A stretch of 64,000 nucleotides of DNA, taken from the NCBI GenBank assembly GCA_016213785.1, contig JACQZQ010000077.1:1-64000 (forward strand), given 5' to 3'. This document shows positions 38,858-49,557 of the stretch, one piece after another; within the stretch, counting starts at the first letter, position 1, and each line of letters begins with the position of its first letter. A program made the position numbers and the translations under genes. Under the pieces are notes generated by a model that was given only the letters and a program-made list of their open reading frames with translations, did not search any database and had not been told where the DNA came from. The stretch is from Acidobacteriota bacterium. GTDB taxonomy: Bacteria > Acidobacteriota > Blastocatellia > Chloracidobacteriales > JADJPF01.

Positions 38858-39418
38858 CTATTTATTAACACGTTCCATATATTTATTTTCTGCTGTATCA
38901 ATACGAACAAGATCGCCTTCACGAACAAAAGGAGGAACTTGAACAGCTAAACCTGTTTCTAGTTTAGCAGGTTTATTTGAGTTACTAGCAGTAGCGCCTT
39001 TTAATTCTGGCTCTGTTTCTACCACTTTAAGTGTAACCGAAGAAGGAAGTTGGATTCCTATAGGCTTACTATCATAAAATTCTACTTGAATAGTTAAGTC
39101 AGGAATTAAGTAATATGTCCCATCACCTAAGGCTTCATCATCTAGCTCTATTTGTTCATAATTTTCTTCATTCATAAAGTAATGGGTGTTATTATCGCTA
39201 TAAAGATACTTAAACATATGTTGTTCAAGTGTTGCGCGATCAACATCTTCAGTAGCACTAAAACGGGTTTCTAAAGAAGCCCCTGTAAGAATATTACGTA
39301 ATTTAGTTTGCATCATTGCACGTAAATTTCCTGGGGTATGGTGACGTGCATCCATAACACGATGTGGCACGCCATTAAAAAGAATAATCATCCCACGTCG
39401 AATTAAATTCGCTCTCAT
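38858..39418 (-). CDS. efp: Elongation factor P (tip residue Asn)
   Basis: MRANLIRRGMIILFNGVPHRVMDARHHTPGNLRAMMQTKLRNILTG... ETEPELKGATASNSNKPAKLETGLAVQVPPFVREGD; SD AAGGAG before ATG 39418 (ORF track start 39445). Confidence 0.94.
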   Translation of the reverse strand: MRANLIRRGMIILFNGVPHRVMDARHHTPGNLRAMMQTKLRNILTGASLETRFSATEDVDRATLEQHMFKYLYSDNNTHYFMNEENYEQIELDDEALGDGTYYLIPDLTIQVEFYDSKPIGIQLPSSVTLKVVETEPELKGATASNSNKPAKLETGLAVQVPPFVREGDLVRIDTAENKYMERVNK

Positions 39419-39659
39419 TGAAGTACTTTCTCCTTGCTTGCACAATCAAAGCTTTTAGAAACTTTTAATAGTCCTTTAATTTATCTTAAATACTATTACT
39501 AGCTTCTACTAATCAAAATGCAATAAATAAATAATAGTTAATTGGTTAATTAATAATTTTTTGCAAAAATAAGAAAGAAAATATGCCTTTTCTGCAAAAC
39601 GCTATAGACTACTAGAAATGTTTTTAGTGGTCAAGTTAGGTAAGCAATTATAGGGTCAT

Positions 39660-39880
39660 TCAGTTCTCTTAACCACGTAGCGGCTGTATAATTTTAGCCC
39701 TGGGCATAAGCCCTAGATTATCAGATAATTAGCCTTTAGAGCTGTGTAGTAACGGCATAATAAATACCTAATCTAAATTATTGTGTCGTCGCTAAACGAC
39801 TCTAAAATTAACTTATTATATTTCCATGGTTTAGGTCATTAGTTACAATTATGTCGTGCCTTCGGCACTTTAAGATTTCC
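39660..39880. repeat. Cluster of palindromic extragenic repeat units
   Basis: TTGTGTCGTCGCTAAACGACTCTAAAA (39781-39807), TTATGTCGTGCCTTCGGCACTTTAAG (39849-39874), plus AGCCCTGGGCATAAGCCCT. Confidence 0.5.
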
Positions 39881-40050
39881 GAGAACTAAAAGACACTTCT
39901 GTCCCTATTTTAACTTACAGACTTTTAAACAGTCCTGTAGGCAGTTATCATAACTTGCCTTTATTGGTAATACAGAGTTAGACTTTTCCCTATTTGTTAT
40001 CAAAAATTCTCTTTATCAACCAATTATTTCCTTAATTTAGGTATAAGTTT

Positions 40051-41562
40051 ATGGATCAATATATTCTTGCACTTGACCAAGGCACAACTAGCTCACGTGC
40101 TGTTATTTTCAATAAAAAAGCTGATATTATCTCAATTGTCCAACAGCCTTTTTCTCAACATTATCCACAACCTAGTTGGGTTGAACATGACGCTATGGAA
40201 ATCTGGGCAACACAGCTAGGATCAGCACAAATGGCTATTGCTAAAGCAAATATCTCGCCTACTCAAATTGCTGCTATAGGAATTACAAATCAACGTGAAA
40301 CAGTAGTTTTATGGGATAGAGAGACTGGAATGCCTTTACATAATGCTATTGTTTGGCAATGTAGACGTACAGCAAGTTTTTGTGACGAATTGCGTTTACA
40401 AGGACATGAAGAGCTTATCCAGAAAAAAACAGGGCTTTTGATAGATGCTTACTTTAGTGCTAGTAAAATTCGCTGGTTACTAGATAATGTCCCTGGTGCC
40501 AGGGAACAAGCAAAAGAAGGAAAACTAGCTGTGGGAACTATAGATAGCTGGCTGATTTGGCGACTCTCTCAAGGAAAACTACATGTTACTGACCCATCAA
40601 ATGCTAGTAGAACAATGCTCTTTAATATCCATAATATGGTTTGGGATGACGAGTTACTTGATTTATTTGATATTCCCCACTTGATATTACCTAAAGTAGT
40701 TCCATCTAGCGCAATTGTTGGAGAAACGGCTGTAGAGGTTTTAGGAGCAAGTATTGCGATTGCTGGAATTGCAGGAGATCAGCAAGCAGCGCTTTTTGGA
40801 CAAGGGTGTTTAAGTCGAGGACAGGCAAAAAATACTTATGGTACTGGTTGTTTTATGCTCTTAAATACAGGAGATGAGCCTATTAAATCTACTCAAAAGC
40901 TATTAACTACAGTTGCTTGGCAAATTGCTGGTCAAAAGCCTCAATATGCTTTAGAAGGGTCTGTTTTTATTGCTGGTGCAGCAATTCAATGGTTAAGAGA
41001 TGAAATGCAGATTATTAACTCAGCAGCAGAATCAGAGGTTCTAGCATCTTCTGTGGCCGATACAGGGGGGGTTTTTGTTGTTCCTGCTTTTGTTGGGCTG
41101 GGTGCACCTTATTGGGATCAATACGCTAGAGGTATAATAATTGGAATTACTCGTGGAACAAACCGTGCTCATATTGCTAGAGCAACGCTTGAATCAATAG
41201 CTTATCAGACATGTGATTTAGTAAAAGCTTTATGTGTTGATGCTAATTGTAAAGTTAAAGAATTAAGAGTAGATGGAGGAGCAACTTCTAATAATCTTCT
41301 TTTACAAATACAGGCAGATATTTTAGGGACTAGAGTAATACGGCCTAAAATGGTAGAAAGCACTGTTGCAGGGGCTGCATATTTAGCTGGATTAGCTTGT
41401 AAATACTGGGCTGGCACTGACGAGCTAGCATCATTAATAAGTTCAGAAGCAACTTATTTTGAGCCTAAATTATCTTTGGAAATTCGTGTGGCTAATTATA
41501 AAAAATGGCAACGTGCTGTAAAAAGGGCTTCTAGTTGGGATGTAGCAGAAGATTATAGTTGA
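40051..41562 (+). CDS. glpK: Glycerol kinase
   Basis: [88 protein letters not shown]. Confidence 0.97.
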   Translation: MDQYILALDQGTTSSRAVIFNKKADIISIVQQPFSQHYPQPSWVEHDAMEIWATQLGSAQMAIAKANISPTQIAAIGITNQRETVVLWDRETGMPLHNAIVWQCRRTASFCDELRLQGHEELIQKKTGLLIDAYFSASKIRWLLDNVPGAREQAKEGKLAVGTIDSWLIWRLSQGKLHVTDPSNASRTMLFNIHNMVWDDELLDLFDIPHLILPKVVPSSAIVGETAVEVLGASIAIAGIAGDQQAALFGQGCLSRGQAKNTYGTGCFMLLNTGDEPIKSTQKLLTTVAWQIAGQKPQYALEGSVFIAGAAIQWLRDEMQIINSAAESEVLASSVADTGGVFVVPAFVGLGAPYWDQYARGIIIGITRGTNRAHIARATLESIAYQTCDLVKALCVDANCKVKELRVDGGATSNNLLLQIQADILGTRVIRPKMVESTVAGAAYLAGLACKYWAGTDELASLISSEATYFEPKLSLEIRVANYKKWQRAVKRASSWDVAEDYS

Positions 41563-41576
41563 GGTTATATAAATTT

Positions 41577-42488
41577 ATGAAAGTTATAATGTTAGGAACA
41601 AGTTCAGGCACACCAACTAAAGAGCGTAATGTTTCTTCACTAGCAATTTTTATTAATGGTCATTGGCTATTATTTGACTGTGGTGAAGGAACACAATATA
41701 GGCTTTTACGCGCTCCTGTAAGGCTTGGACAGCTAGATGCTATATTTTTAACTCATGTGCATGGAGATCATATTTTTGGGCTTCCTGGACTTTTAGCTAC
41801 ATTAAGTATGCAGCATCGTCCTAATCCACTTTATGTTTATGGCCCTCGTGGAATTAAAGATTTTATTACAATGAGCTTAAAACTCTCTGTTACTAGGCTA
41901 AGTTATGAATTAAAAATTACTGAAGTTGAAGCAGGGATAGTACGTAAGGCTGACGGATATACGGTTAATTGCCTACCTTTAGATCACCAAGTTTTAGATT
42001 TTGGCTATGCAGTTATTGAAAATGATCATCCTGGAAAATTTGATTTAGAAAAAGCTCGTGCCTTAGGTATTGCTCCAGGGCCGCTTTATGGAAAGTTACA
42101 ATCAGGCCAAGATATTATTTTAGAAGATGGTAGAGAGATTAAAAGTAGCGATATAGTTGGGCTACCTAGAAAAGGACGTAAAGTAGTTTATTGCACAGAC
42201 ACACGTCCTTGTCAAAACAGTGTTGAGCTTGCACGTAATGCTGATTTATTAATTCATGAATCGACTTATGCTGAGGATTTAGCTGAAGAAGCGCCTCCAA
42301 GGGGCCACTCTACAGCTATTCAAGCAGCAACTATTGCAGAAAAAGCCCAAGTAGAAAGACTATTAATTACACATTTTAGCCCACGTTATTTAGATAATAG
42401 TGTTTTACTTAGTGAAGCTCGAAGTATTTTTCCTAATACTGATGCTGCAAGGGATTTTTTAGAAGTAGAAGTTTCTAGAAAAGAGTAA
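41577..42488 (+). CDS. rnz: Ribonuclease Z
   Basis: MLGTSSGTPTKERNVSSLAI, FDCGEGTQYRLL, FLTHVHGDHIFGLPGLL, YCTDTRP, HESTYAED, GHSTAIQAATIAEKA; ATG at 41577 favoured over ORF track start 41559. Confidence 0.95.
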   Translation: MKVIMLGTSSGTPTKERNVSSLAIFINGHWLLFDCGEGTQYRLLRAPVRLGQLDAIFLTHVHGDHIFGLPGLLATLSMQHRPNPLYVYGPRGIKDFITMSLKLSVTRLSYELKITEVEAGIVRKADGYTVNCLPLDHQVLDFGYAVIENDHPGKFDLEKARALGIAPGPLYGKLQSGQDIILEDGREIKSSDIVGLPRKGRKVVYCTDTRPCQNSVELARNADLLIHESTYAEDLAEEAPPRGHSTAIQAATIAEKAQVERLLITHFSPRYLDNSVLLSEARSIFPNTDAARDFLEVEVSRKE

Positions 42489-42588
42489 AAATGAAACAAA
42501 AACCTTTTTGAGTAGTTATATAATTGAGTCTTGTTTCTGGTAGGTTCTTAACTAAAACAAATAAAACTTTTTACTGAGGATTTAATTT

Positions 42589-43779
42589 ATGTACCGCATA
42601 ACAATTAGACAACTAATTTTGCTTTCTCTTATTTCTGCTCTACTAGCAGGAACATTTGTTGCAGTTTATGACCGTTATGGTAAAAAAGCACTCCCTACAG
42701 CAATTGCTACTTCTGATGAAACAGCATTGAGCGCTACAGAGGGAGAAAAGGCTAAAGCTCAGAAAAATGAGTCAATGTCTTGGGATGAAAAAAACAATAT
42801 AGATGTTTATGAAACTATCAGCCCTGGTGTAGTTAATATCACTAGCACTACTTATGTAGAAGACTTTTGGGGCTTTGAAGCAGACCCACAACAAGGTACG
42901 GGTTCAGGCTCAATTATTGATAAACAAGGACATATTCTTACAAATGTCCATGTTGTTAAAGGTGCTCAAGAATTAACCGTTACGCTTGCAGATAAAACAA
43001 CTTATCCTGCCAAAGTTGTTGGAACAGACCCTGATAATGACCTTGCTGTTATTAAAATAAGCGCTCCAGCAGAAAAATTGCATGTTGTGCCATTAGGGAC
43101 TTCTCAAGAACTGCATATTGGTCAAAAGGTTCTAGCCATTGGTAATCCTTTTGGTTTAGATAGAACTTTAACTAGTGGAATTATTTCTGGGTTAGGTCGC
43201 CCTCTTAAAACAGCAAATGGTCGTACAGTAGATAATGTTATTCAAACAGATGCATCAATTAATCCTGGAAATTCTGGTGGGCCGCTACTTAATTCTAAAG
43301 GTGAAATGATAGGGGTAAACACTGCTATTTATAGCCCTTCTGGCGGTTCGGTAGGAATTGGGTTTGCTGTTCCAGTAGATATTGCTAAACGTATTATCCC
43401 AGAGTTAATTAACTATGGACAAGTTCTAAGACCTTGGTTAGGAATTGGAACTAGAACTATCACGCCTCAGCTTGCTAGTGCTGTTGATATGGGAGTTAAA
43501 GAGGGTTTGATTATTACAGGAACTCTTCCTGAAGGCCCAGCAGGACGTGCTGGAATTAAAGGAAGCACAAATGTAACTCGTAAAGGTAATCGCTATTATT
43601 TAGAAGCAGATGTATTAACTAAAGTAGGTGATACCCGTGTTAAAAGCGAAGAAGACCTTTATCGTGCGCTAAATAATTATAAACCTACTGATACAATACA
43701 GGTAGAAATATATCGTAATGGTCAACCTATGAATATAAGTGTAAAACTTGAACCAAGACCTAAACTTTATAACCGTTAA
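42589..43779 (+). CDS. HtrA/DegP-family trypsin-like serine protease with PDZ domain
   Basis: GSIIDKQGHILTNVHVVKGA (His), DNDLAVIKI (Asp), QTDASINPGNSGGPLLNSKGEMIGVNTAI (Ser), C-terminal PDZ. Confidence 0.96.
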   Translation: MYRITIRQLILLSLISALLAGTFVAVYDRYGKKALPTAIATSDETALSATEGEKAKAQKNESMSWDEKNNIDVYETISPGVVNITSTTYVEDFWGFEADPQQGTGSGSIIDKQGHILTNVHVVKGAQELTVTLADKTTYPAKVVGTDPDNDLAVIKISAPAEKLHVVPLGTSQELHIGQKVLAIGNPFGLDRTLTSGIISGLGRPLKTANGRTVDNVIQTDASINPGNSGGPLLNSKGEMIGVNTAIYSPSGGSVGIGFAVPVDIAKRIIPELINYGQVLRPWLGIGTRTITPQLASAVDMGVKEGLIITGTLPEGPAGRAGIKGSTNVTRKGNRYYLEADVLTKVGDTRVKSEEDLYRALNNYKPTDTIQVEIYRNGQPMNISVKLEPRPKLYNR

Positions 43780-43818
43780 ATAATCGCTAAGTCAAACCTT
43801 AAACCTTTTTTAGTCATA

Positions 43819-43858
43819 AAAAAATTAGGCTACCCAAATTTGGGTAGCCTAATTTTTT
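43819..43858. terminator. Perfect 40-bp palindromic bidirectional terminator
   Basis: AAAAAATTAGGCTACCCAAATTTGGGTAGCCTAATTTTTT between convergent htrA-like gene and tkt. Confidence 0.9.
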
Positions 43859-43874
43859 GTATACTAACTAATAG

Positions 43875-45941
43875 CTAGTCAATATTAAGTCCTGGAATAT
43901 TGGGTAATAGTCTAGTTCCTGTTGTAGGAGCTTGATGACTAATTAAGGCTTTAGCTTCACGAACTACATCATCTACAGTAAAACCAAAATGTTTAAGTAG
44001 TTCTTTTAGTGGAGCAGAAGCACCAAATTCGCGACGTGCAATAACAGCACCTTCAAAGCCTACATAGCGTCTCCATCCAATTGATGCACCAGCTTCAACG
44101 GCTACACGAGCACGACAGCTAGAAGGAAGTACCGACTCACGATATGCATCATCTTGATCTTCAAAGAGTTCCCAAGATGGCATACTAACTACACGAGCTT
44201 TAATTCCTTCGGCAGTAAGTTTTTCATAAGCACCCACACACCATTGAACTTCTGAACCTGTGCTAATCAAAATTACTTGTGGAGCACCATCGCAATCTGC
44301 AAGTATATAAGCGCCTTTATGCGTACCTTTAGCAGACCCAAACTTAGTGCGATCATAAGTAGGTAGAGCTTGACGGCTAAGAATTAAGGCTACGGGCCGA
44401 TTATTATGTTCCATAATGTAGCGCCAAGATTCTGTTACTTCATTAGCATCGGCAGGTCTTAACACTACAATATAAGGGATAGCTCGAATAGATGAGAGTT
44501 GTTCTATTGGCTGGTGTGTTGGCCCGTCTTCCCCTACACCAATGGAGTCATGAGTATAAATAAATGTAACAGGTAGTTCCATTAAAGCAGCAAGTCTCAT
44601 TGTAGGACGAGAATAATCTGAGAAAATTAAAAACCCTGCTCCATATGGACGAAGCTTAGTAAGAGCCATACCATTAAGAATTGAACCCATAGCGTGTTCA
44701 CGTACACCAAAGTGTAAATTACGTCCACCATAGCTTTCTTTTTGGAATTCACCTGCGTTAGGAATGCGGGTTTTAGTTGATGGGGCTAAGTCAGCAGCAC
44801 CACCTAAGAACCATGGAACACTTTTAGCGACAGCTTCTAGGACTTTAGAAGAGGATTCACGGCTAGCTAAACCTTTTGGATCAGCAGGAAATTCAGGTAA
44901 AGTGCTCTCCCAACCTTCAGGAAGTTTGCCTGCTTGCATTGTTTCCCATTCTTTAGCAAGTTCTGGATGGGCTTCTTTATAAGCAGCAAATTTAACATTC
45001 CAGGCATTTTCTTGTTCCTGACCGCGAGAAATACACATATTTCTATATTCGTCTAGACGCTCAGGGACTAAAAATTTTTCATCTTCAGGCCAACCATAGC
45101 GGCGTTTGGTAAGTTTAATTTCTTCATCTCCTAATGGTTCACCGTGAGCGCCGTGTGTATCTTGTTTATTAGGAGCACCCCAAGCAATATGACTATCAAC
45201 AATAATCATAGTTGGTCGTTCCTTTTCTTTATTAGCTAAGTCTAGAGCTTTAGCTAACATTTCTGTATCATTAGCATCACTAACGCGTAAAACATTCCAA
45301 TGATAAGCCATAAAACGAGCACCAACATCTTCTGTAAATGCAAGTGCGGTATTACCTTCAATAGTTATATGGTTATTGTCATAAATCCAAACAATATTGG
45401 ATAAACCTAAGTGTCCAGCTAGTGAAGCGGCTTCACCAGAAACACCTTCCATCATACAACCATCACCAGCAATAGCATAAATTTTATAATCAACAATTTC
45501 ATGGCCGGGGCGATTAAAATGGCTAGCTAACCAGCGTTGGGCAATTCCCATACCAACGGAATTGGCTACCCCTTGACCTAATGGGCCTGTAGTCGTTTCT
45601 ACTCCAGGAGTAAGATGATACTCTGGATGCCCTGGGGTTTTACTATCCCACTGCCGGAAGTTCTTAAGTTCTTCTAACGGTAAATCATACCCAGAAATAT
45701 GTAGAATGCTATAGAGCAACATAGATGCGTGACCAGCAGAAAGCACAAATCGATCTCTATTAGCCCAATGGGGGTTTTTGGGGTTAAAGTGCATAAACTT
45801 GTTAAATAGAGTATAGGCAACAGGGGCTAGTGCCATTGGTGTGCCTGGGTGACCAGAGTTTGCTTTCTGAACACCATCCATGGCTAGAGTACGAACCGTA
45901 GTTATACATAACTCATCTAAAGACATTTTATCAAGAGACAT
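43875..45941 (-). CDS. tkt: Transketolase
   Basis: TTVRTLAMDGVQKANSGHPGTPMALAPVAY, GPLGQGVANSVGMGIAQR, GDGCMMEGVSGEA, HDSIGVGEDGPTHQPIEQL; SD AAGGAG before ATG 45941 (ORF track start 45992). Confidence 0.97.
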   Translation of the reverse strand: MSLDKMSLDELCITTVRTLAMDGVQKANSGHPGTPMALAPVAYTLFNKFMHFNPKNPHWANRDRFVLSAGHASMLLYSILHISGYDLPLEELKNFRQWDSKTPGHPEYHLTPGVETTTGPLGQGVANSVGMGIAQRWLASHFNRPGHEIVDYKIYAIAGDGCMMEGVSGEAASLAGHLGLSNIVWIYDNNHITIEGNTALAFTEDVGARFMAYHWNVLRVSDANDTEMLAKALDLANKEKERPTMIIVDSHIAWGAPNKQDTHGAHGEPLGDEEIKLTKRRYGWPEDEKFLVPERLDEYRNMCISRGQEQENAWNVKFAAYKEAHPELAKEWETMQAGKLPEGWESTLPEFPADPKGLASRESSSKVLEAVAKSVPWFLGGAADLAPSTKTRIPNAGEFQKESYGGRNLHFGVREHAMGSILNGMALTKLRPYGAGFLIFSDYSRPTMRLAALMELPVTFIYTHDSIGVGEDGPTHQPIEQLSSIRAIPYIVVLRPADANEVTESWRYIMEHNNRPVALILSRQALPTYDRTKFGSAKGTHKGAYILADCDGAPQVILISTGSEVQWCVGAYEKLTAEGIKARVVSMPSWELFEDQDDAYRESVLPSSCRARVAVEAGASIGWRRYVGFEGAVIARREFGASAPLKELLKHFGFTVDDVVREAKALISHQAPTTGTRLLPNIPGLNID

Positions 45942-46097
45942 TATAAATAGCTCCTTCCGTTGGGTATTTTGTTTATTAGGCTTGTCTATCAAGGATTTAG
46001 AGATATTACTGGGCGCGAACTATAACATACCAAATAGGTAAAAACAACCAATGGACACTGCTTCTTAAGGTAAGAAGTTAACTCATTTTTTATACAT

Positions 46098-47220
46098 CTA
46101 GAGGGTTTCACTAGTAGTTGCCATTTTTTGACGAGAATTTTGTAATAAATATTCCTTAATAAAATCATCTATTTCACCATCTAAAACAGCATCTACATCA
46201 CTTACTTCGTATTTAGTACGAGCATCTTTTACTAAACGATAGGGTTGTAGGACATAGTTACGAATTTGTGAGCCAAAACTAATATCCATTTTGGCAGCTT
46301 CTTGTTTAGCTAGCTCTTCTCGTTTTTTTTGCATTTCTAGTTCATAGAGTCTTGCGCGTAAAACCTTAAAAGCAACTTCACGGTTTTGATGTTGTGAGCG
46401 TTGATTTTGACAGCTAACCACAATACCTGTTGGAAAATGGGTAATACGAACAGCAGAATCAGTGGTATTAATATGTTGACCGCCTGCACCTGAGGAGCGA
46501 TATGTGTCTACACGAATATCTTTTTCATTAATTTCTATTTGGATTTCATCATCTATTTCAGGGACTACATCAACTGAGGCAAAACTTGTTTCACGGCTAT
46601 GAGCCGTATTAAATGGAGAGTTACGGACAAGGCGATGTACCCCGCTTTCAGATTTTAGTAACCCATAGGCATAATCTCCTGTAACAGTAAAATAGGCTGA
46701 TTTAATTCCAGCTTCTTTACCCGCTTGTTCATCTAAGAGTTCTGTCTTAAAACCTTTTCTCTCAGCCCAGCGAAGATATAGCCTAAGTAACATTTCTGCC
46801 CAATCTTGAGCATCTACTCCCCCTGCGCCTGATTTAATTTCTACAATGGCATTTGCGCTATCATTTTCACCAGAAAATAGCATTTCGGTTTCTGTATCAG
46901 CTAGGGTTTTTTCTAGTTTAGATAAGGTTTTTCGTAGTTCTACTAAAGAATGTTCATCCTCTTCAGCAAATTCAAGTAGGACTTCAATATCTCCTAACAT
47001 TCTATCTATTTCTTGGGATAGTTGGACATGATTTTCTAAACGGCGGCGTTTTTGTAAAATCTTTTGTGCTCGTGATTGGTCATTCCAAAAGTCTTGGGCA
47101 GAGGCTTGTTCTTCAATTTTTATTAGCTCTTTTTGTTTACTTTCAACATCAAAGGAACCTCCTTAGCTCTAGAACACGGCTATGGAGGCTTTCATAGTCT
47201 TGTTTAAGCTCATCTATCAT
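46098..47220 (-). CDS. prfB: Peptide chain release factor 2, expressed by programmed +1 frameshift at CUU-UGA
   Basis: ORF track lists only 46098-47000. A 23-codon leader ORF from ATG 47220 ends AGG AGG TTC CTT TGA (TGA 47149-47151), and the +1 frame continues DVESKQKELIKIEEQASAQDFWNDQSRAQKILQKRRRLENHVQL... into the RF2 body (GGQHINTTDSAVRITHFPTGIVVSCQNQRSQHQNR). Confidence 0.96.
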
Positions 47221-48792
47221 TTAAGCTTTCCTCCTAACAAATATTTTTGAAGCGGGTAATATTAGCAGTAAGGTTATTAAGATACAAGCAAATGCAAACA
47301 CATCTCCAAAACGAGTGTAAAAAGTAAGTGGAAGTTTTTCTTTTACTTTTTCTATTTGCCAGAGTCTTAGTGCAGTTTCAAAAACTGGTGTTTCATCTTT
47401 AATTTGACCATTTTGGTCAATATAAGCAGAAATCCCAACATTTGTGACTCTTAAAAGAGGTCGATTTGTCTCTACTGCTCGCATAACAACATGGGCTAAA
47501 TGCTGGCGAGAAATAGGTGTTTTGCCAAACCATCCATCATTAGCAACATTTATAAAAGCTGTTGCCCCGCTACGAGCGGTTTCGCGAGTAATGTCTGGAA
47601 AAACTGACTCAAAACAGATAAATACTCCTATCTTTATTCCTTCTATTTCTACTGTAGAATAATTATTAGCGGGTGTGTAATCCCCTGCTAAAGCAGGGAT
47701 TCGGTCAATAAGCGGCAAATAACCTCTCATTGGAACATATTCACCAAAAGGAAGAAGATGAATCTTATTATACTGTCCAACACGATCACCTTCTGGGCTT
47801 ATAAGCATTACGCTATTATACTGACCTTTAGCATTTTCTGTTTCAGCCTCGCCATTAAATAAAAGATAGACTTTATGTTTTTGGGTAAATTCTCTAAATA
47901 TATTTTTCCAATCTGAATCACTATCATAAGCAAAATTAAAGGGGGCTTCAGGCCAAGCAACTAAAATGGTCTGAGACTCACTATTTTTCAAATCTCTAAG
48001 TTTTGTTATACCTTGAAGACTTAAATCTATTTGACGTGAAAGGCTTTCGCTAAGCTCTTCTTGAGGGACATTAACAGGCGCTAGAGCCTGGGCAGCAACC
48101 ACGTTTATTAAACTTTTTGAATCTTTTTCTAGTGCAACTTCTTTAATATAAATTTTGCCAATTATAGGAACTGCTAAACAAACTAAAAGACTTATTGAAG
48201 AAACTAAAATGGTTAAACGGGTTCGTTTACAAATAAGTAAAGTGATTGCAGCACTAGACAAGACAACTAGAGTACTAATTAAAAATACTCCTCCAAAACG
48301 TGAAGGCCAAATTATGCTAGGAGAAAAGCTCTGTGAATAGCCTAAAGCATTCCACCCTACGCCAGAAACATGTAACCTAAGATACTCTACTGCTGACCAA
48401 ATAATAGGAGCAAAAATTAAAGCTTCTATTCCTAGTTTTCTTACTATGTAATTAAAAGAGGCTGAAAATATTGCAGGAAAAAGAGAAACAATAGCTACTA
48501 GAATTAATGCTAATAGATGAGCAATTAATACTGGTAATTCGCCATAATTTATCATTGAATAAGTTATCCAATAACAAGTGCCATAAAAATAAACTATGCC
48601 AAATAATTCACCTAATAAAAAAGCAAATATAGTTTTTTGAACTGTGGAGAGTGCGTAAAGTAATGGGATTAAAGAAAACCAAGTTAGAAAAGAGAAACCA
48701 AAGTTGGGAAAAGAAAAAACCGTAAGAATACCTGAAAGTAGGGCAAGCAAAATAGAGACTAAGATTGGTGGTTGGTTGAAAGCATTTGTCAT
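47221..48792 (-). CDS. lnt: Apolipoprotein N-acyltransferase
   Basis: N-terminal TM bundle; CN-hydrolase domain (VAWPEAPFNF, YNKIHLLPFGEYVPMR, GVFICFESVFPDITRE, NVANDGWFGKT). Confidence 0.94.
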   Translation of the reverse strand: MTNAFNQPPILVSILLALLSGILTVFSFPNFGFSFLTWFSLIPLLYALSTVQKTIFAFLLGELFGIVYFYGTCYWITYSMINYGELPVLIAHLLALILVAIVSLFPAIFSASFNYIVRKLGIEALIFAPIIWSAVEYLRLHVSGVGWNALGYSQSFSPSIIWPSRFGGVFLISTLVVLSSAAITLLICKRTRLTILVSSISLLVCLAVPIIGKIYIKEVALEKDSKSLINVVAAQALAPVNVPQEELSESLSRQIDLSLQGITKLRDLKNSESQTILVAWPEAPFNFAYDSDSDWKNIFREFTQKHKVYLLFNGEAETENAKGQYNSVMLISPEGDRVGQYNKIHLLPFGEYVPMRGYLPLIDRIPALAGDYTPANNYSTVEIEGIKIGVFICFESVFPDITRETARSGATAFINVANDGWFGKTPISRQHLAHVVMRAVETNRPLLRVTNVGISAYIDQNGQIKDETPVFETALRLWQIEKVKEKLPLTFYTRFGDVFAFACILITLLLILPASKIFVRRKA

Positions 48793-48871
48793 TAAAAAAA
48801 TTTAATTTATGCCCAGAAGCATCTCCTGGGCAGTTTGCTATATTTTAAAGTCTTTGGACATAATTTAAGAC

Positions 48872-49423
48872 TTATTGTTTTTCAGTTGGTCGGGGCATAA
48901 CTTGTATGCCTTTGAAATTGTGTTCTTGTTGTAATTCTTCTGCCACTTGGCGTGCTGTATCTACATCATAAGGGCCTACTCTTACAACATAAAATTGAGC
49001 CACAGAGTTTGGTTGTGGGGCAATAAGATGTACACTATCTATTTTAATTTTACGTAATGTTTCTACTATCTTATCAGCATCTTCTTGAGAAGAAGCTGAA
49101 GCAACTTGAATATAGTACTTTTCGCTATTATCTGGAAGAAAGTCTTTTTTCTGTTCAATAAAAGCTTTTTCTGATGTTTCTGCTCTATTTTCTATGGTTG
49201 GGTTAGGGTCAAGTCTTTTACTTGGAATAGGGTCTTTTGTAGTGATAGAAGATGTATTAGCGCTTGTTGTAATGGAATTATTATTAGACCAACGACCAAC
49301 AAAAATCCCTAACACATAAAAGCTTAAACATAAAATTAATAAAACAACAAAGCTAACTACCCCTTGGAATTCCGTCCAAGGAGGAAGTTCTCTTTCACGA
49401 GTACGTCCTCTGTCTTTATCCAC
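48872..49423 (-). CDS. SPOR-domain membrane protein
   Basis: One TM and C-terminal SPOR domain (KYYIQVASASSQEDADKIVETLRKIKIDSVHLI...FYVVRVGPYDVDTARQVAEEL). Confidence 0.88.
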   Translation of the reverse strand: MDKDRGRTRERELPPWTEFQGVVSFVVLLILCLSFYVLGIFVGRWSNNNSITTSANTSSITTKDPIPSKRLDPNPTIENRAETSEKAFIEQKKDFLPDNSEKYYIQVASASSQEDADKIVETLRKIKIDSVHLIAPQPNSVAQFYVVRVGPYDVDTARQVAEELQQEHNFKGIQVMPRPTEKQ

Positions 49424-49436
49424 TGATGTAAACCTC

Positions 49437-49474
49437 TTTAGTATTTTTAGTATTTTTAGTATTTTTAGTATTTC
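49437..49474. repeat. 9-bp tandem repeat GTATTTTTA, about 4 copies
   Basis: ttta-gtattttta-gtattttta-gtattttta-gtattt just upstream of the SPOR gene start. Confidence 0.9.
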
Positions 49475-49557
49475 CTTAATGAATTTTGTAGGGGGGCTAA
49501 ATAGTGGTTAATCTTAGCATAGAGAAAAAAGTAGAGCTAACTTTTTTTGACAACAAT

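Noticed and set aside
46098-47000. Annotating prfB with the internal ATG at 47000
   Set aside because: The frameshift-joined upstream frame encodes conserved RF2 N-terminal sequence, so this would truncate the protein.
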